A stretch of DNA of 64,000 nt from Cerioporus squamosus (GCA_022592435.1 JABYQS010000003.1:496001-560000), one strand, 5' to 3'; numbered from the stretch's first letter, positions 1-11,308 are shown. Notes: generated from the sequence alone by a model not told the origin. Numbers and translations: made by a program.

Positions 1-75
1 AGGAGGCCCGTCACGTCCTCCGGCGGTTACCGTTGTTCACCTCTCTCGCCCACTGGCCTCCACGCTAGAGCCGCC

Positions 76-891
76 ATGAGCAGATATCTCGACCCCGCCG
101 AGTCCTCGAAGCCGTACAAGGACCCCACGCCGCTCCCTGCGGACGTCCCCAAGGTCAAGGAGCTCGGCGTGACGAGCGCGCCGTTGAAGAGCGCGGCGTT
201 CTTCCTGGGGGCGTACTGCAAAGATTACAATGGTGAGTGGTCGCTCTGATATGTGTGTATGTCCTCGGAAAGCCGGACTGTACTATACATATACTGGGTC
301 CTGCCTGTCCGGTTTCCAACTTGCTCGGGACCGTACGCTCATGTCCTTCTTCCCGTGATGCACAGAGGACTTCATGCTTTGCAAGTCAGAGAACCGGGAT
401 CCCGTACACTGTCTGAAGGAGGGCCGGCGAGTGACGCGCTGTGCGCAGGATCTGTGCGTGGTTTCTGAAATTACTTGCCCTGCACTTTGACAGAATGAGT
501 CTGCGTTTCGTCCCTCCAACTCAACAGGATCACCAAGCTGCGGGAGAACTGTCTGGCAGAATTCGAGAAGCACTGGAACTGTTTGGAGAACAACAACCAG
601 GCAAGTATCATGCTGCACATTTATCCGGCCTTTGACTGATGGGCAGGTCATCTGCGCGCCGTCTCATGCGAACAGGAGTACTATCACTGCCGGAAGGACG
701 AGCGGGTACTCAACAAGTGCGTGTTCGAGAAGCTGGTGAGTACCAGAGCATTGTCCCGGGTCTGCTCGTGCACCATGTATTGAGAGAACTTCATCCGTTA
801 GGGTCTCGTCAAGACCATTCCCGGCACGCCAGAGGGCAAGACCCCCATCCACGAGGTCAAGAACCCTGTCTTCACTGGTGTCCAGCGGTAG
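76..891 (+). CDS. NADH dehydrogenase (complex I) subunit NDUFA8-like, CX9C protein
   Basis: Accessory subunit of mitochondrial complex I, on the intermembrane-space side. Translated across four introns, the protein begins MSRYLDPAESSKPYKDPTPL and ends in a PGTPEGKTPIHEV-type tail typical of NDUFA8/PGIV (Neurospora 20.8 kDa subunit). Four CX9C segments are visible (CKDYNEDFMLC, CKSENRDPVHC, CLAEFEKHWNC, CRKDERVLNKC); these are the disulfide-forming motifs of proteins imported through the Mia40 route. The start is the first ATG, in a good context (gccATG). The third intron (601-675) opens with GC rather than GT; splicing CAG to GAG there restores the family sequence NNNQEYYHCRK. The downstream neighbour VTC1 is convergent. 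The identification is secure. Confidence 0.93.
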
Positions 892-1300
892 ACCGTGCGC
901 ACATATACAATTGCTGTATCGCTCTAATCTGCACGCTTTCGCTGCCCCTCGGTGTGCACTTGTTTCGCATCAAACGTAGCTTGACCTCGTAGGCCACCCA
1001 CAACTCCTGCTGCACATCTACGGGTTCCACAACCGAGACTACATATACAGCACTATGGACACAGAGACTGTCCGCATCATCCATCCGCGTGTTAGTAATT
1101 GTGCAATAGAGGGTAAGGTACAGCGAACGACATGTACGGTGCTGTCTCACACCGTGTAACAGTCCATGAAATGAGGCCTCGATCACGGAGGTGTCCTCAG
1201 CCGCCGTGAGGCTCCGATACATGGCACCGTAGGGTACTGATATCCAACCGGAGCCGGAGCGACGCTGGTCCTTCCGTGGCGAGGAGGTATTCCGGAGCGC
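892..1300. other. Convergent 3' spacer between NDUFA8 and VTC1
   Basis: About 400 bases between the stop codons of two convergent genes, presumably holding both 3' UTRs. No conserved reading frame or RNA gene seen. Confidence 0.5.
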
Positions 1301-1905
1301 TCAAGGTGAGGAATCGGTAAACCTGAGGACGAAGTTGACAACAATGGCCACTGTGGCGAGGTCAGCAGTGTGCCGGAGTGGACAATCCAGGACCTACCAA
1401 GCAGCGCGATACATAGGATGGTCTGTGGAAGATATAAATGAGTACGCAATCCGTTTCCGAGGGAGTGGTATACTCACCGGTCCGACTCTGTCGTCATATG
1501 GGCCACGACCGCCGCGACGGATGGAAGAAGCACGCCAGTGGAATGTGTACAGCGCATAGACCATGACGGCCATAGCTAGAGGGAGGAAAGAGATGTTGAA
1601 AGTCTGCCCGGCGTGTCACACGACCAGGCGTAGATGCGAGACTCACCGACAAAGGAGAACATGGCTGCGCTAATCCTCCCCACCTGATGTCTGCCGATGA
1701 ACGGAGCGAAAATTGAGCACAAATACGCGGAACGCACCTTATCGCCGAAGTTGAGCAACCCGACCGCGAGGCCCCCGAGCACGACGGTGAAATGGAGCCA
1801 TGAGAGGAACGTCCGCTCGTTGGCAAACGCGACTTTCGGCTCGACTTTGACGGGCAGAGCGATGCGTTTCGCAGCGGTGCGCTGGAGGAGAGGCTGGGTG
1901 GACAT
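1301..1905 (-). CDS. VTC1: Vacuolar transporter chaperone subunit VTC1 (DUF202 membrane protein)
   Basis: Small membrane subunit of the VTC complex, which makes polyphosphate at the vacuole. The protein starts [20 protein letters not shown], followed by the family signature [18 protein letters not shown] and the first membrane helix ([16 protein letters not shown]). Splicing then gives an AMFSFV helix, a [15 protein letters not shown] segment with PYDDRVGP, and a last helix [23 protein letters not shown]. That is three transmembrane helices and about 130 residues, the usual VTC1 length. An in-frame upstream ATG at 2004 would add a non-conserved leader, so the ATG at 1905 is preferred. The last intron uses donor CTTG/gtaggt and acceptor cag/TGGCC. 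The gene diverges from THOC7 across about 335 bases. Confidence 0.93.
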
Positions 1906-2240
1906 GGCGCAGAGGATGATGTGGGGTGGATAGGGCGAGAAGGCGAGCCTCCCGAGGCGGTCGAGGAATATTAGGCGGTTCGGTCTAGGTATACAATATT
2001 CCAAAGCGGCAGCTCTGCACGAACGTGCTTGTCGTCACTGGCTCGTAGGGGCGCCGTGACGCCCAGCCCGCACGTGAACGTGTCACCTCGTGTCACACGC
2101 CCTCCTCCGGCGCTCACCGCGACAGGCTTGTGCTCGAACCTGCGCGAGACGACCGCTAGCTTTCCTTCTGTCCACCGCGCATCCTTATCCTTCGCGAGGC
2201 CTCGCACTCGGTGGCGGACATACTGTCTGCGCGACACGCC
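1906..2240. promoter_or_regulatory. Shared divergent promoter region, VTC1 / THOC7
   Basis: 335 bases between two divergent start codons, so both promoters and 5' UTRs must lie here. No clear TATA box recognised. Inferred from gene arrangement only. Confidence 0.4.
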
Positions 2241-3446
2241 ATGGCTGCGGAAGAGAAAGAGTACGTCGCTCCGCCGCTGTCCATCCAGCAAGAAGGTACG
2301 CTGCGCGGCCCATCCTCCGCCGAGGGAATAACACCCTCCCACCAGATGCTATCATACACACGCGCATAACGAACGACGAGAAGGCCCTCCGTCGCGTGAC
2401 CAAGAAGTTCCACTCCTACGCCTCCGTCGCATATACTCCGGCCGTCCCCATTTCCCCCTTGACATCCTCGTCCGTCGACGATGCGCGCGAAGCCTTCCTC
2501 CTCGAGCTGGCCTCGTTCCAGCTATCGCTCAAGAAGAGCCTCATGGTGTGTGAGGCAGAGGCGAGGCAGGTGGAGGAGTATCAGCGAGAGCGAGAACGCA
2601 TAGGTGCGTTCTCTCAGCTCGCACAGTCCGTCTTTCTTAGGTGATTGTGTGACCAGCGAACGAACACAGCCGGCTCAAGGACCAGATCGAGGAGCTCAAG
2701 TCGACTCTTGAGCAAGCTCAGTTAGAGCGCAAGCAGAAGATCGAGTACGACGTGATCGCCGAGAAGGTCAACACACTACCCAACAGGGCGGAGCTCGAGC
2801 AGTCAGTCTTGTTCAGAGAAACACGTCGTTACCGTAGGCTTATCATCACATTGCGCATAGGTCAATACAGTCACTCGAGAACGACATGGCTGCCATCCGG
2901 GCCGAGGATGAGAACCAGAATCGCACACTCCATGCACAGAAGGCCGCTCTGGATACCGTCATTCGTGATATCAGCCTGCTGAGGCTCATGGGCAAGGAGG
3001 GCGCCGCGGAAGAGTCCACGCCGGCACCGGAAACGCAGCCGGGAGATGACGATGTGGACATGGACGGCACAGCGAGCGTGCGGACGCGGGAGGAGTCGGG
3101 CGAGCTGAGGGAGGAACCATCGTCCCGGCATCCGACTAGCAGCTTAAAACCTGCGGAGGATGAGCACGAGTCTGAAGACGAAGTGCCGTTGGCAAAGGCT
3201 ATCCTCAATCCTGCTGCACGCACGTTCGTTCCAAACACGCGGACGAACACGCCTATGGCGACAAGGGGCCGAGGTACTCCCAGTGTCCCGACACCTCAAG
3301 TACCAGACGAGGACGACATTGAAATGGGCGAGATCGACGAAGAGGCGAAGAGTCTGAAGTCTAGGAAGAAAGCGAGAGAAGAGGAGCTCGAGGAGGGGGA
3401 GGCTAGTGACCAGAGCAGTGAGCTCTCCGAGCCACCAGACGATTGA
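2241..3446 (+). CDS. THO complex subunit 7 (THOC7/Mft1-like)
   Basis: Coiled-coil subunit of the nuclear THO/TREX complex, which couples transcription to mRNA packaging and export. Spliced sequence: MAAEEKEYVAPPLSIQQEDA, then a segment around IIHTRITNDEKALRRVTKKF that matches the conserved THOC7 N-terminus, then roughly 150 residues of heptad-rich helix (ELKSTLEQAQLERKQKIEYD, ELEQSIQSLENDMAAIRAED). The last third is acidic and low-complexity (EDDIEMGEIDEEA, EEELEEGEASDQ) and likely disordered, a common fungal extension. Three short introns give an uninterrupted frame: GAA-G/AT near 2295-2344, R-I-A near 2600-2655, and CA/G near 2800-2860. The start is the first ATG of the conserved frame. Confidence 0.87.
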
Positions 3447-3523
3447 CCAAGGCAAGACATTTGTCCTATGCACCGACTACTGTACATACATGCTTGCTTT
3501 CTGTATCGCTATTCCCCTGCCGA

Positions 3524-4805
3524 TTATTCCTTCCTTGGTCCAACGTCGAAGCTCATTAGATCTCGGGCGCAGACAACCTCGCCTCCATACGTGCCCTCCG
3601 CAAGCTCCCGTATGCGACCCATGACGCGCGCTGTCTCCTCGTTCACATCGTCATCGCCTGCATACCTTGCCGAGAAGTGATTCAGTACAAGCTTTCTAGC
3701 ACGTATCCTCCTCGCGAAAGCCCCAGCCATCTGTGGGGTTGAATGCCCCCTCGACTTTGCCCTTTCTTCCACAATTTCGTAGGTGTCCGCATCCTTCGTG
3801 GCAGGATCTATCCCAGGTAGATGCGCGTTCGTCGCCTCATGGATGAGTAGACATGCGTCCTCAGCCAGCCCAGCGATGGGCGACGGGTCGTACGTGTCGC
3901 CCAGAATGACGATCTTCCGACCAGGCTTCCGCGGCGGTCCATGAAGCACCGTGCCATCCGAGAGCGTCACAGACTCGCCCTGTTGCAGCTGACGCATGAC
4001 TGACATGGGGGTCTTCGTCCGCTTCAGCTCGGGGATGTACTTCTGTGGATCCATCTTCCCAGGAACAGGCAGCTCGTACACGACGTACCCGACGCACGGA
4101 ACGGAATGCAGGATCGGCGCGGCGGACACGGTGACGAGTGCGCCTTTGAAGATATCGGGCCACAGGCCGTCCGCTTGCGCTATGTTGCGTCCGAGCCTCT
4201 CCATCGGGTGCGGGGGGAGCGCCGTATAGTCTCCGTCTGGCGGGTCCGTGGGGAAGCGGAGCTCGTGCACGACGTAAGGCATGCCAAGCAGGGTGTGCGT
4301 GTAGGTGAGTCCGTTGCGGACGTACGCACGTGTGCCCAAAGGGCCGTAAATCTCCAATGGCTGTTTGGGAGGGCAAATGGGTTCAGCTCTAGAAGGGAGT
4401 CATGTGTGCATGTGTACTCACTGGTACGTCCGCAGGAGGAGCGGATACCGCGCGTGGATCTTCGACGTCTACCGTGCCTCCCGCGCCGTTCAGACGCATC
4501 GCGAGCACAGGGAGTACGCCAAAGATGTGGTCGCCTGGGTCAGACAGGCATATGGTCTATCCTGTCTGAACGCGTGTGGTCGGATGGAGGGGCGACTGAC
4601 CGTGCGTGTGCGTTATGAAGATCTTCTGTATCCGGCCCATCTTCACGGAGCTCTTCTGTATCTGGTGTTGTGTTGCCTCGCCGCAATCAAAGAGCCAGAC
4701 ATCTCCGTCAAGGCGCAGGGCTAGAGAGGAGTGGTTCCGCGTCGACGACGGTTGCGCTGAAGCGCTACCGAGAATCGTTATGTTGACCGAGGAAAGGGTG
4801 CTCAT
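3524..4805 (-). CDS. Short-form tRNase Z (ribonuclease Z, ELAC1-like)
   Basis: Endonuclease of the metallo-beta-lactamase fold that removes tRNA 3' trailers. N-terminus: [20 protein letters not shown], then [11 protein letters not shown] and [14 protein letters not shown] short intron is removed so that the zinc motif reads [13 protein letters not shown] (HxHxDH). A second intron precedes [15 protein letters not shown]. The C-terminal part has LGDT, LIHEATN, SRGHST and [10 protein letters not shown], the diagnostic RNase Z motifs. Spliced length is about 370 residues, so this is the short rather than the long ELAC2/Trz1 type. The ATG at 4805 fits the ELAC1 N-terminus better than the upstream in-frame ATG at 4835. 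It sits directly upstream of, and divergent from, a tRNA gene. Confidence 0.93.
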
Positions 4806-4913
4806 GGTGGACGCACTGAGTGAGCGTTCCTGCACGTCTCGGACTAGTAAGTATATACTAGGCGCCTGTGACCGTCAAGCTGCCCATATATGAGTTTTGA
4901 CGAGCGTCCTTCG

Positions 4914-4998
4914 GTCCCTGTCGATTAGTGGTTAGATCATCACATTGTGGATTTTTCGCAAGTCTGTGAAGACGCAGGCTCGACTCCTGCCCGGGACA
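4914..4998 (+). tRNA. tRNA-His (GUG) with a 13-nt intron
   Basis: Folds as a cloverleaf: acceptor GTCCCTG (4914-4920) with CCGGGAC (4991-4997) and one T-C mismatch at 6:67; D arm GATT-AGTGGTTA-GATC; anticodon stem TCACA/TGTGA (4940-4944 and 4965-4969) with loop TTGTGG..C, anticodon GTG at 4947-4949; T arm GCAGG-CTCGACT-CCTGC; discriminator A at 4998. An intron of 13 bases (4951-4963) sits after position 37, the canonical place. The internal B box is GGCTCGACTCC. A T-run follows. The base before the acceptor (4913) is already G. tRNA-His matches plant and fungal forms in D arm and anticodon loop; the mismatch slightly lowers certainty. Confidence 0.78.
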
Positions 4999-5010
4999 TG
5001 TTATTTTCTC

Positions 5011-5016
5011 TTTTTT
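5011..5016 (+). terminator. RNA polymerase III terminator (T6)
   Basis: A run of six T about 13 bases after the tRNA-His discriminator base, preceded by a T4 at 5004-5007. This is the standard signal ending polymerase III transcription. Confidence 0.7.
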
Positions 5017-5068
5017 GTCTGCCTCCTCCCGCGGGTCTGCTTAAGTTGATACAGTACCACCGCCAAAC

Positions 5069-6667
5069 ATGCGAGGACCAGTAACACGCTCCGCCCGTAG
5101 ATCCCAGGCTTCTTCCAGCAAGCACACTCTCGACCACGATGAGTCGCCAGAGAGCGCGGACTCGGGCCGGGATGAGGAGATTGAGGAGACTAGCGTTACT
5201 CTTCAGGTTAGTACCTGCAGTTTCTGTGGGGAGACCGCCTTAAGATCCATCCGCAATGCTCCCTGCAGGCATTACTCAGGCGAGCTTTGAAAGGGGCCAA
5301 AAGTCTGGAACGGGAGAATGAGGGATTGCATAAGAAGGTGAAGGCATTGGAAGGCAAGCTCGAGAGGGTCCAAGACGCGGATGAGCTGTCCGTCAAGCCG
5401 AAGAGGAGCAGGAGGGCAGCGGGGTCGGTCTCAGAGTTGCAGAAGGAGGTGCAAAGACTCCGCAACCAAGTACGAAAGTTAGAGAAGGTAGGCAGCCCGA
5501 TGTGTTTAGGAGGCCGTGCTCTGGCAGGCTGATGCCGTCTACAGTCGAAGGAGAAGTACAGGAAGAGAGTTCATGAGGTGGAAATCTATCCTTCTTGTTG
5601 TTCTTGACATATGCTGAGTCCAATGCGGATCTTGTAGCTCAGCATGAGGGAGGTAAAGAAGGATGCGGATGAGTTGGTTGACGATGCAGAGTTCGAAGTG
5701 GGCGACACAGCGTATAAGATGCGCAAGGTAAGTCTGTTTTCAGTCCGCAAGCAGTCTCAACCTTACCCAATGCTACAGCTCTTGCGCGAGTTCCACGACC
5801 TCATGGTAGCGAACGTTCTCGGTCAGGATGGCTCGGAAGACTGCCCTATCTGCTTGGAGCCGCTCCAACTCAAGGAGTGCAGCAGGTCCGTGTCAACGCT
5901 CGGCGTACATCCTTCAAGCTGACCGGCAATGTAGTTTTCCCTGTGAACATATATACTGTAATGGCTGCTTGCTGCAGCTCAAGCCAGTCCCTGACAGCTA
6001 CCGCGACGACGTGGAGTCGATCCAGTGCCCTACATGCCGGGCCGTCTTCCCCAGGGACGAGTTGGAAAGCGTCGATCTCACCTCGATCAAACGATGGGAT
6101 GCGCTGTTGGACGTCGCAAAGAAGTGGGCGAAGATGGACTTGCGGAGACAGGAAGACACTAGCGAGGAGGAGGGGGAAGAGGAGTTCATCGACGACGAAG
6201 AGACGAATAACGCAAGGTTAGGACGACTGCCATTGGCTCTTTCGCGCGTGTGCTCACGGACTTGCCAGCACCACCGTGTCAGAGCACGAGCCATCTAATC
6301 CCTTGGATACGTCTCCAGAGCCCGAGAACCAAGAGGCAGAGCCGCAATCCCCTACCCGCTTGCGGCGGCGGCTCGCTGTTTCCTCTCCTGATCCTGAGGA
6401 TTCATCACGGTAAGAGACTGAGTTCGTTGGCGTTACCCATTAAAACAATGTTGACGGGTTCTTAAAAGCTCTGTCGGTCTCGAAGATCCCACTGCAGCCG
6501 GTGCTGGCACGTCAGCTAACGGAGATCAGCCTGGGACACCGCCACCTCCTGGAGAAGCTGGCCCGTCTACCCCGAGACGACCTTCTTACTCGCAATCTCC
6601 CAGGAAGGATAAACGCAAGATGCTTGAGCAAATGGCTGAGGCTCGGTCGAAGAAACAGAGACTGTAA
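5069..6667 (+). CDS. Coiled-coil RING-finger protein, putative E3 ubiquitin ligase
   Basis: Starts MRGPVTRSARRSQASSSKHT. A long coiled coil follows (ERENEGLHKKVKALEGKLER, SVSELQKEVQRLRNQVRKLE). A C3HC4 RING finger follows, CPICLEPLQLKEC, then after a short intron SFPCEHIYCNGCLLQLK and IQCPTCRAVFP. All eight zinc ligands are present. The C-terminal third is acidic and Ser/Pro-rich (EEEGEEEFIDDEE) and ends in the basic segment MLEQMAEARSKKQRL, possibly a nuclear localisation signal. At least six introns are needed. The RING implies a role in ubiquitin transfer; substrate and orthologue are not recognised. The gene starts 71 bases after the tRNA-His gene. Confidence 0.78.
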
Positions 6668-6799
6668 CCTCTCTGGCCTTATCGGGAGGAAAACGTTGCA
6701 AGTACATAGATAGGACGCCAATTATTAATGTAACAGTACTAGTAGGAGGTCGAGGAACGATATACCCGTGTCATGAAGCCGCGCGGCTACTCAGAACCA

Positions 6800-9700
6800 T
6801 CAGAGAACCTCTACCAAACCCCGCGATGGCGACACAATTGCGACAGACTTGCTAGTGAAGTCCAGAGCACTACCGCCTTCATAAGCCACCAGTTCGCCCA
6901 TGTCGCCAACTTGACCCTCAATATCGAGTATCTTTTCCAGGTTCGTCGTCATCAGTTCGTAGGCGTGCTTCTTCGTGATCAGACCGTTGGAATCCCACAT
7001 AATCTGCAAGCGGCGAGTATTTTCGTGAGTAATCGTCCCTTTGTCGGCTTTTCTCTTACCCACCCATGCCAAGTCGAACCCGGTGCTTTTGACATGACTG
7101 GCGTCCCAAGCACCTAGACCGACTGTGACCCCATGCTTGATCAACGTGGTCAGCGCCGTATCGTTGGTGAGAGGAGGTCCAGGGAGCCTGTGTGAATGCA
7201 AATAAGTCAGTAGTCGCGAGTCTGTAGAAGGAACCTTGCGTACACTCGACGTTCATCCCAGGACCAAGGAAACTGCCTCGACGGGCTCAATATCACACCT
7301 ATCCTGGCATGCGCTGTGAGCTCGCTTGAGTACGCCGTAATGACGAGGTTGACAAGCATGAGGTGGCTATACCTATCTCGTCCGCTAGCAGATGTGCCTC
7401 CGTTGCGCGCGAGAACACCATCCGCATATAGGAGCCGCGACGCTCCTCGACCTCATTCTTCAGTCGGATCAGTGTCGCCATGATGTCCGCGCTGGACACG
7501 TCGATTACCAGCGGGATGGCTCCCTGCGTGTGCAGTCAACTAGTTAGTTATTCGTGAACGAGGGCAGTTAGGGGGTGCCACTCACGTTAGCGGCTTTCTT
7601 GAACCATTGGCCAGTCTCGGTATTCTCGTCCTCGCCATTGAGGAGCAGATGTCGGAGAGTCGCGATCTCCGTGCTCACACCAGTACTAGGGTACGATGGA
7701 GAGACAGGGGTGGCTCTGCCAATGGAGACATGCAGCGCAGTGACCGCCTTGATGATCGCGGCGCGTTCCATACCGTGGCTCGCCCCCGTGCGGAAAGTCG
7801 TAGAGAGACCACCGATGAAGCTACCTCGTGAGAAGGCCGCTGGCTTGAGGAACGATGTTGTGGCATAAGTTACTCCCGCCCGATGAGCAACTCTAGTTCA
7901 TCGAACCACTTAGCCACATATTCACTCAAAGAATCACGAACACTCACAAAGCATTGCGCGTCCCGAATTGCAGCGCATCGCTGACCCTGACTAGCCCGGC
8001 GATGTCTCCCATAACCTTCGGCACATCCGCTTTGAGTGAATCCATCCTGGCGCCATCTCCTGTGGACGGCTCGTTCTCGATCTCCTCAATACCAAGGGAC
8101 GGGCCGAAGCTCATCATGCCAGGTACGATGGAGCCTCCACGCAGATCGATGACCGCGTCTCCGTTCTCGCCCTCGCAGACCCTTCCGACACACGATATTC
8201 GCCCTCTCTCGACAATGACGTTCATGTTGCCTTCATGTACGTCGAGCCCGAACTGCGCGTAGTCGCGATCGTCGCGGGTGTAGAGCTCCCTGACGTTCCT
8301 GAACACGACGCGGCCGCCCACGGTCATGTTGGGTCTGAGCGGGACGAGGCCCTCGTACCGGACAGCCTTGTCCTTCGCTGCGTCGAAATTTGGGATTTTG
8401 GGAGGTTCGTGCCGGCTGGTCGAGTTCTTCCCTTTTCCAATGGGTATGTGACTGCGCTCGGCGTCGACCTGGAGGATGCCGTCGATCCAGACTTTACGAG
8501 GGTTTGCACCAAGCTGGAGCGGATGGGAATCCCAGAGGACCAAGTCGGCGTCGGCTCCCTCACGCAAAATGCCGACGCGGTGAAGAAGTCCGGCGGCAGT
8601 GGCAGGAGCTGATGTCACTGAAGCAAGGGCAATGTTTGGCGGAAGACCTGCACAAGCGATGAACGTTATGTGCTTTCCTCAGGCCGCTGGTGACTTACCG
8701 TAGTAATGCGCTTGCTGAGCTTCGTAGAGAAGATACCTGCTGTTATGCACGTCGTCGTCCGACTGGGTTACTTGTCAGTTGTGAAGTCGTCCATCATCGT
8801 GTTTAAGCTTACTTTCATGGCTACTGGGAAGCCGTATTCCGCCAAAATTCTAGGTGCGAACTCGGAGCCACGGAAAGTCTCGCGTTTCCGTCGCGAGCTG
8901 TCTGCAGACAGAACAATTGTTGGGACGTCTGCGAACCTGTAGACATGGAACGGTGAGGTGGTTATTTCGGTGGGAAGACTACCAGCGAACTTACGTGCTT
9001 TTCAAAGCTCCTGGAACGAGGTACGCTTCATGGGCACCATGGAACGAAGATATGGGGACCTTGAACTCTTGCGACAGCTGGTCATGCAGCCCTCAACCCT
9101 CTGACCTCCAGACAACCAGCGAACGAACTGCATACCCTGACCATGGCATCCAAGTCCACCGCCTCCTCGCACTGCACAGAGACCTGTTGTCTATCTTCAG
9201 TATACCGGCAACAATCTCCATGAACGCGATGCAGACCTTAGCCCTCCCGCGAAGAACGTCCACTAGTACCTCCCATCGGTAGTCCTCGGGGTAACTTTGG
9301 CTTGCAATTGCGTCCCAGCTACCGGCCTCGACGCGCGCACAGAACGCGTCCTGCGCATCGCGGAACCCGCGCGCCATGGCGAACGCAGCCCGGAGCGCCC
9401 ACATGTTGTCCATGCGGTTGCCGTATGCTCGAGTGCTCTCGCCGCAGGCCATACTGTGCGTGTACACAGACCACATACGTGCATAAACGTGAGGTAAGTC
9501 ATGGGCAGCTCGGGGCTAGGGGATGCGGGGAAGACGCACACGAGGTGCCGCCACCGGGGCGCATACGGATCCGGTCGGGTCCCGTTGAGCTGGTACGGGG
9601 GCTCGATGACCATCGAAGAGGGTGTGCGCTGCGAGGTCTTCCGCAGCTTGATCATGAAGGCTTGTCCTCCTGCGATTGTCAGCGTGTCGATCGCGGAGGG

Positions 9701-10490
9701 CGCAGGATGGCAGCCTGCATACCAATTGCGTTGTGGCCGTTGTCGGGTAGCACCTGCACGGTGGTCACGCCACCTGCGACGGCATAAGCGAAGGCGGCGT
9801 CGTGCGTGTTGAGGCCGTCGATGCTCCTGAGCCATGGCAGGATGGGTCCATTGGGCGAGTCGAGTTCCAGAGCCCCTGCAGTGATCGGTGCACTGACGAG
9901 ACCGGCATGAGAGTGCAGGTCAACTGTTTCGGACGAGATGGGTCAATGTATGCGCCGTTTCTGCATGCCGAGACTTACTCAGCCCTGGGGTTACCCATCC
10001 TCCGCGGGCATCAACGACCTCGGTATCCTTGTTCGCGTACAGCACTTCGGGTATGTACCCTATTCCCTGAACAAGGCCTTTGTCGAGGTAAATGTCTCCA
10101 TAGACGATCTCCGTGCCATTCCTCGCCCCCGTCCAGAGCGTGACGTTCTTGATGAGCGTAGGACGGGTGCCTGGTTCGAATCTGTCCGACCTATCCCGGA
10201 GCAGCAGCCGGAGAAGGGTCCCGGGGTGTTGCGGAGGCTTGCGCATCGTTCCAGGATGTCTGAGGCTCCGAGGGGACTACTCGGTCGGACTCGGGGCTCT
10301 TGCGCGGATCAGAGAGAAACGAGGTAAAGAGTCCATATGCAGTGAGAGTGGAGAGCACAGCGAGGAGAAGGGGGTGGTGCATCTTGGAGGAGCGCCATCT
10401 CGGCGGCGGGAGTATCTCGGGTGAGCTGGTCCAAGGGTCAGACTGGGAGGGTTGGACGTGCAGAGGCATGCCCTTCTCGGCTGCAGCCAT
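6800..10490 (-). CDS. Membrane-anchored tandem amidohydrolase (metal-dependent hydrolase, CE9-like in fungal annotations)
   Basis: Large multi-exon protein of the amidohydrolase superfamily. N-terminus MAAAEKGMPLHVQPSQS, then one hydrophobic anchor (HHPLLLAVLSTLTAYGLFTSF). An intron near 10280 is needed to join this frame to RPTLIKNVTLWTGARNGTEI. Module 1 has the outer beta part, VTPG, the metal motif DLHSHAG (about 9900-9920), GGVTTVQVLPDN, and a C-terminal composite region ILREGADADLVLWDSHPLQL. A second module of similar layout follows (VFRNVRELYTRDDRDY, IDLRGGSIVPGMMSFGPSLG) but lacks the HxH motif. It ends in ITKKHAYELMTTNLEKILDI and LVEVL. Such proteins are often filed as carbohydrate esterase family 9 or imidazolonepropionase-like; the substrate is unknown. 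Internal intron positions are only partly resolved. Confidence 0.8.
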
Positions 10491-10823
10491 CGTCGAGCGA
10501 GAGAGAGTTGTCCACGAGGAATGCGCAGGATCCCCATCCTTATAGACATGCGGGGATGAAGGCCTCGTTCACAGAGCGTGCTTGTGGCCCACGACTCCCA
10601 GGCGCAGTTGAGATGAATGTGAAGGCCGACTACTGGCGCTCGGGGTGGACTAGGAGAACGGTACTCCATTAAAACAAGTGGTTGGAGTACATATTTGAAC
10701 ACCTGGAACAGCAGCGTGAGTGTACCTGGGTCGACATAGTCCAAAGCCCGCAATTGCAGTGGCTACAAGTCGTGTCCGGAGCGTGCTCTTGCTTACCATG
10801 CAGCGTAGGCATGAATTTTCATC
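10491..10823. other. Spacer upstream of the amidohydrolase
   Basis: 333 bases between two minus-strand genes; it must contain the amidohydrolase promoter. No motif stood out. Confidence 0.4.
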
Positions 10824-11308
10824 TCATCCCGCGGTCCCGTCAATCGTGTTGAACATTGTGGGAAGCTCGTACGTACTGGGAGCCTCGAGACAAGTGCTAT
10901 ACGACTCCCACCCAAGCAATGCCGCCCCGCTCTTGAGAGCACGCCCACGTGCAGCAGCAAGGCTGATCGCGAGGCAGCTCAGCAAGAATCCAGTAAATCT
11001 GCATCCATATATGCACACATGTTAGACCATCCGCCTCAAGTGCCAGGAGCTGGAACGTACCGGAAAAACGCTACGCGGGACAACGACCGCTCCTCCAGCG
11101 CGGTGCGCGACGAGGCGAAGATGGACCTCAGCGCTGCCGGGGTCACTGGTATACGACTCCGATTCGGAGATGGGGGCGGGAGGCCTGCGTTCGAGGGTGC
11201 CCCAGACCCGCTATGGACATAGACCGAGTTTGGGTGTGTCGCGGTCGGCGTGTTATGGAAGGTGGAGGGCGTTGGGGTGATAGAGGATGAGGAGGATAGG
11301 TTGCTCAT
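10824..11308 (-). CDS. Small orphan protein with one hydrophobic segment
   Basis: Not recognised. Two exons give about 145 residues. Exon 1 begins MSNLSSSSSITPTPSTFHNT and is Ser/Pro/Thr-rich; it ends SLSRVAFFR at donor CG/gtacgt (about 11058). After a 60-base intron, exon 2 continues FTGFLLSCLAISLAAARGRAL, a possible membrane helix, and ends FNTIDGTAG. The clean intron and the hydrophobic stretch that appears only after splicing support a real gene; the lack of a known family argues for caution. It lies upstream of the amidohydrolase on the same strand and diverges from the LRR gene. Confidence 0.4.

Noticed and set aside
10160..10190. GGTTCGAATCT, like a tRNA B box
   Set aside because: It is coding sequence of the amidohydrolase on the minus strand (RFEPGTRP); no cloverleaf forms.
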